A stretch of DNA of 64,000 nt, taken from Paenibacillus sp. FSL H7-0326 (GTDB lineage: Bacteria > Bacillota > Bacilli > Paenibacillales > Paenibacillaceae). The stretch covers positions 1,364,001-1,428,000 of the forward strand of contig NZ_MPVN01000001.1 in NCBI RefSeq assembly GCF_001955535.1. The letters are read 5' to 3'. Below are positions 61,697-64,000 of the stretch, in pieces. A model generated the notes under the pieces. It had not been told where the DNA came from and ran no database searches. It saw nothing but the letters and a program-made list of their open reading frames with translations. How positions within the stretch are numbered: the first letter of the stretch is position 1; every line of letters begins with the position of its first letter. Both the position numbers and the translations under genes were made by a program.

Positions 61697-63466
61697 CTAG
61701 ATCGCCTTCGCTTCCGCACCAAGCGGCAGTGTAAAATAAACCGGCTTTTGCGCTTCATTTTGCTGATATACAACCAGCAGCAGTGTTCTGCCTTCGGCAG
61801 CAGACGGAGTACCTCCAGCCAGCACCTTCTCCAGATGGAACGGCAAAATCTCCAGTACCGCGTGCTTCTGCAGCTCTTTTTCACTCAGTGCCATGCTCTC
61901 GTATACCGAAGAAATCTCTTCAGGATGCTCGCTTAGGCGCTTGATATACCCTGACCAATCGCTCTTCTCCAGCGTAAGATCCCACCATATTTTGCGCGGC
62001 TTGTACTTATGACCAAGGAAGTAATCCAGCTTCATCAGACCAAGGATGACGTCCATGTTCGCCGTACCCCGATCCTCCAGAAATGAACGCAGACGGGTGA
62101 ACAAATCCTCCAGCTGGTGGCCGATCTTCTGCCAGCCCTGTCCTTCCCAGTAATCCCCGAACGCTTGGAAGAAATCAAATGGAGAGGTGAATTCCTGCTC
62201 CATCAAGTACTTCAGTGTATGATCCATCCGGTGTGCGTTCCAGTATTTCTCCAGCACATCCTCCAGCCGTTTCAATCGGACAATATCGCTGAATGGAAGG
62301 ACGTCGCTTCCCAGTATTTCATAAGGTGCATGCTCCATATACGAGTAATTATACTTGTCCGCATCGATTCGCAGACCCGTCCCCCGCAGCATTTTCAAGA
62401 ATCCGAGCTGAAGCTCTTCTGGACCTAGTGCAAATACATCGTTAAAGGTCTTACGAAACGTATCGTAATCCTCCAGCGGCAAGCCGGCGATGAGATCCAA
62501 ATGCTGATCGATTTTACCGCTCTCCTTGATCTTGCTTACGGTACGGCTCAGCTTCGCAAAGTTCTGACGGCGCTTCACAAGCTCATTCGTCGGATCATTC
62601 GTGGACTGAACGCCAATCTCAAACCGGAATATACCGGGCGGCGCATGCTCCGCGAGATAATCGAGCACCTCGGGACGCATAATGTCAGCCGTAATTTCGA
62701 ATTGGAACACGCAGCCTCTGTGGTTCTCGATCAGGAACTGGAACATGTCGAGCGCATAATCACGCTTGATGTTAAACGTCCGATCCACGAATTTGATCAG
62801 CTTCGCCCCGTTATCAATCAGATACAGAATATCCGCCTTGGTGCGCTCAATATCATAATACCGTACACCGACCTCTATACTGGACAGACAGAACTGACAG
62901 CTGAACGGACAGCCGCGGCTCGTTTCGAAATACACGACCCTTTTACCGAGATCCGGGATATCCTCTGCAAAACGATGCGGCGAAGGCAGCTCATTCAGAT
63001 TCGCCTTTGGCCGGCCCGGCATGACAATGACCTCATCACCCTTACGATAGGCAAGTCCATACACGAAGTGGTATTTCTGAGTTGTCTCGATCTCCGTCAG
63101 CAGCTGATGAAACGTCTCTTCCCCTTCGCCAACCACGATAAAATCGACGTTTGTCAGACGCTCCATCCAGTATTCCACATCATAAGACACCTCAGGTCCG
63201 CCAAGAATGATTTTGACCTCGGGCATGACCTTCTTCAATATATTAATGACCTTGATCGTCTCTTCGATATTCCAGATATAGCAGGAGAATCCGATGACAT
63301 CTGCCCCGCGCTGATATAGATCGGACACGATGTTCATGACGGGATCCTTGATCGTATACTCAGCAAGCTCAATATCAAAATCCTTCTCGCTGTAAGCCTT
63401 CAAGCAGCGAATGGCAAGTGACGTATGGATATATTTCGCGTTCAGTGTCGATAAAATAACCTTCAT
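61697..63466 (-). CDS. B12-binding radical SAM protein (DUF4080 type)
   Basis: About 589 residues. The N-terminal 140 residues form a cobalamin-binding Rossmann fold (VILSTLNAKYIHTSLAIRCL, GADVIGFSCYIWNIEET, KIILGGPEVSYDVEYW). A radical SAM core follows with the 4Fe-4S motif SRGCPFSCQFCLSS. The C-terminal 200 residues correspond to DUF4080. The reaction is not known. A methionine with AAAGG upstream three codons into the frame is chosen as start. It lies 45 bases after the RecQ-like gene and is probably in its operon. Confidence 0.88.
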   Translation of the reverse strand: MKVILSTLNAKYIHTSLAIRCLKAYSEKDFDIELAEYTIKDPVMNIVSDLYQRGADVIGFSCYIWNIEETIKVINILKKVMPEVKIILGGPEVSYDVEYWMERLTNVDFIVVGEGEETFHQLLTEIETTQKYHFVYGLAYRKGDEVIVMPGRPKANLNELPSPHRFAEDIPDLGKRVVYFETSRGCPFSCQFCLSSIEVGVRYYDIERTKADILYLIDNGAKLIKFVDRTFNIKRDYALDMFQFLIENHRGCVFQFEITADIMRPEVLDYLAEHAPPGIFRFEIGVQSTNDPTNELVKRRQNFAKLSRTVSKIKESGKIDQHLDLIAGLPLEDYDTFRKTFNDVFALGPEELQLGFLKMLRGTGLRIDADKYNYSYMEHAPYEILGSDVLPFSDIVRLKRLEDVLEKYWNAHRMDHTLKYLMEQEFTSPFDFFQAFGDYWEGQGWQKIGHQLEDLFTRLRSFLEDRGTANMDVILGLMKLDYFLGHKYKPRKIWWDLTLEKSDWSGYIKRLSEHPEEISSVYESMALSEKELQKHAVLEILPFHLEKVLAGGTPSAAEGRTLLLVVYQQNEAQKPVYFTLPLGAEAKAI

Positions 63467-63511
63467 TCTGCACAACCTTTTCCCTGTGGTTAATATATAA
63501 TTAATTACTGT

Positions 63512-64000
63512 CTAAAAATCATAATCATCATAAGGCTCGTCCACAGAACTACCGCCCTGATTCAGGAAGAAATCGAGGAACGGCTGTCCGTATTTCTTGA
63601 ATTTCACTTCCCCGACCCCTTTTATCTTCAGCATGTCACGTTCGCTCTGCGGACATACCACACTCATCTCGCGCAGTGTCGCATCATTGAAAATAATATA
63701 AGAAGGCACATGCTCCTTCTCCGCCAGCTCCCTGCGAATCAGCCTTAGCTGTTCGAATACCGTTTCATTAACCGCCGAAGGTGATGTATCCCGGCTCACA
63801 CGACTGCTTCTGCTGCTGCGCGATGAGGCGGCTGACGCACTTACGCGGGCAACACGCTGCATCACTTCACGCTGTCCCTTGAGCACTTCCACTGCCAGCG
63901 GCTGCAATCTTACCACAGGGTATTGACCCTCAGATAAGGTAAGATATCCTTCGGATACCATCACGTTAATGATCTCCGATATTTCCTTCTCCGAGCGATT
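63512..64000 (-). CDS. RecQ-like ATP-dependent helicase, C-terminal part (partial)
   Basis: The frame is open to the window edge, so the gene is cut off upstream. What is visible is the end of an RQC winged-helix domain (EIINVMVSEGYLTLSEGQYP), a serine/arginine-rich linker (SASAASSRSSRSSRVSR), and an HRDC domain (FEQLRLIRRELAEKEHVPSY, MLKIKGVGEVKFKKYG). This is the RecQ C-terminal arrangement; the ATPase core must lie beyond 64000. Confidence 0.82.
   Translation of the reverse strand, partial: NRSEKEISEIINVMVSEGYLTLSEGQYPVVRLQPLAVEVLKGQREVMQRVARVSASAASSRSSRSSRVSRDTSPSAVNETVFEQLRLIRRELAEKEHVPSYIIFNDATLREMSVVCPQSERDMLKIKGVGEVKFKKYGQPFLDFFLNQGGSSVDEPYDDYDF

Noticed and set aside
61537..61734. 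Plus-strand frame starting like a signal peptide (MKISIVFIAVFLL)
   Set aside because: No ribosome site, overlap with the end of the radical SAM gene, and no recognisable mature domain.
1..64000. CRISPR array, tRNA or rRNA genes
   Set aside because: No regularly spaced short direct repeats and no tRNA- or rRNA-like sequences were noticed; the repeat region is spaced by whole genes, not by spacers.

Overview
The window looks like a chromosome segment of a low-GC Gram-positive spore-former, most probably Paenibacillus or a close relative. The evidence is consistent AGGAGG-type ribosome binding sites with frequent TTG/GTG starts, a YdbS/YdbT pair, a DUF4180 and a DUF4188 protein, a SHAEG-repeat Peptidase_G2 protein, an ISL3 relic and a sigma-D type promoter. 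The genus is inference. I see no rRNA, tRNA or CRISPR array. Almost all genes read on the minus strand.

From 1 to 11 kb there is a PH-domain membrane pair, a WecG-type glycosyltransferase, a HAD phosphatase and a nucleoside deaminase. These are followed by a transcription unit that reads, in order: a sigma-D-like promoter, a c-di-GMP-I (GEMM-I) riboswitch with its own terminator, a chemoreceptor, and a one-module NRPS with a C-terminal thioester reductase. This would put a small peptide or aldehyde product under motility and c-di-GMP control. From 11 to 28 kb there are housekeeping and accessory single genes: acetyltransferases including a triple GNAT fusion, CysK divergent from MsrA around a palindrome, a ROK kinase, a GtrA-fused glycosyltransferase with a phosphodiester glycosidase, and methyltransferases.

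From about 28 to 53 kb there is a visibly more AT-rich island of small, mostly single-gene units on one strand (GNAT, NUDIX, HAD, DinB, HIT, 2H phosphoesterase, aminoglycoside-phosphotransferase-like, YbaK, low-molecular-weight phosphatase). From 33.4 to 53.2 kb many of these units are separated by a dispersed repeat with imperfect inverted ends of the type RYYTAAC...GTTARRY. The repeat sits 6-34 bases after a stop codon in most copies and 31-54 bases before the next start codon. This is the geometry of integron gene cassettes and attC sites. At the upstream end of the array lie a perfect core GTTAGGC and the C-terminal 63 codons of a tyrosine recombinase. I regard this as the most interesting object in the window: an integron-like cassette array, apparently without a functional integrase here, in a Firmicute. 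Several of its genes are broken or reduced to fragments.

From 53.4 to 57.1 kb follow a recombinase relic, a small membrane protein, an ISL3-type transposase killed by two frameshifts, and an MFS drug exporter. The exporter is preceded by a 12-codon leader peptide and a perfect 15-bp hairpin that hides its ribosome binding site, a classic translational-attenuation layout. From 57.5 kb to the end are a GNAT, a NUDIX protein, the SHAEG-repeat Peptidase_G2 protein, a lipoprotein, a cobalamin-binding radical SAM protein and the 3' part of a RecQ-like gene that runs off the window.
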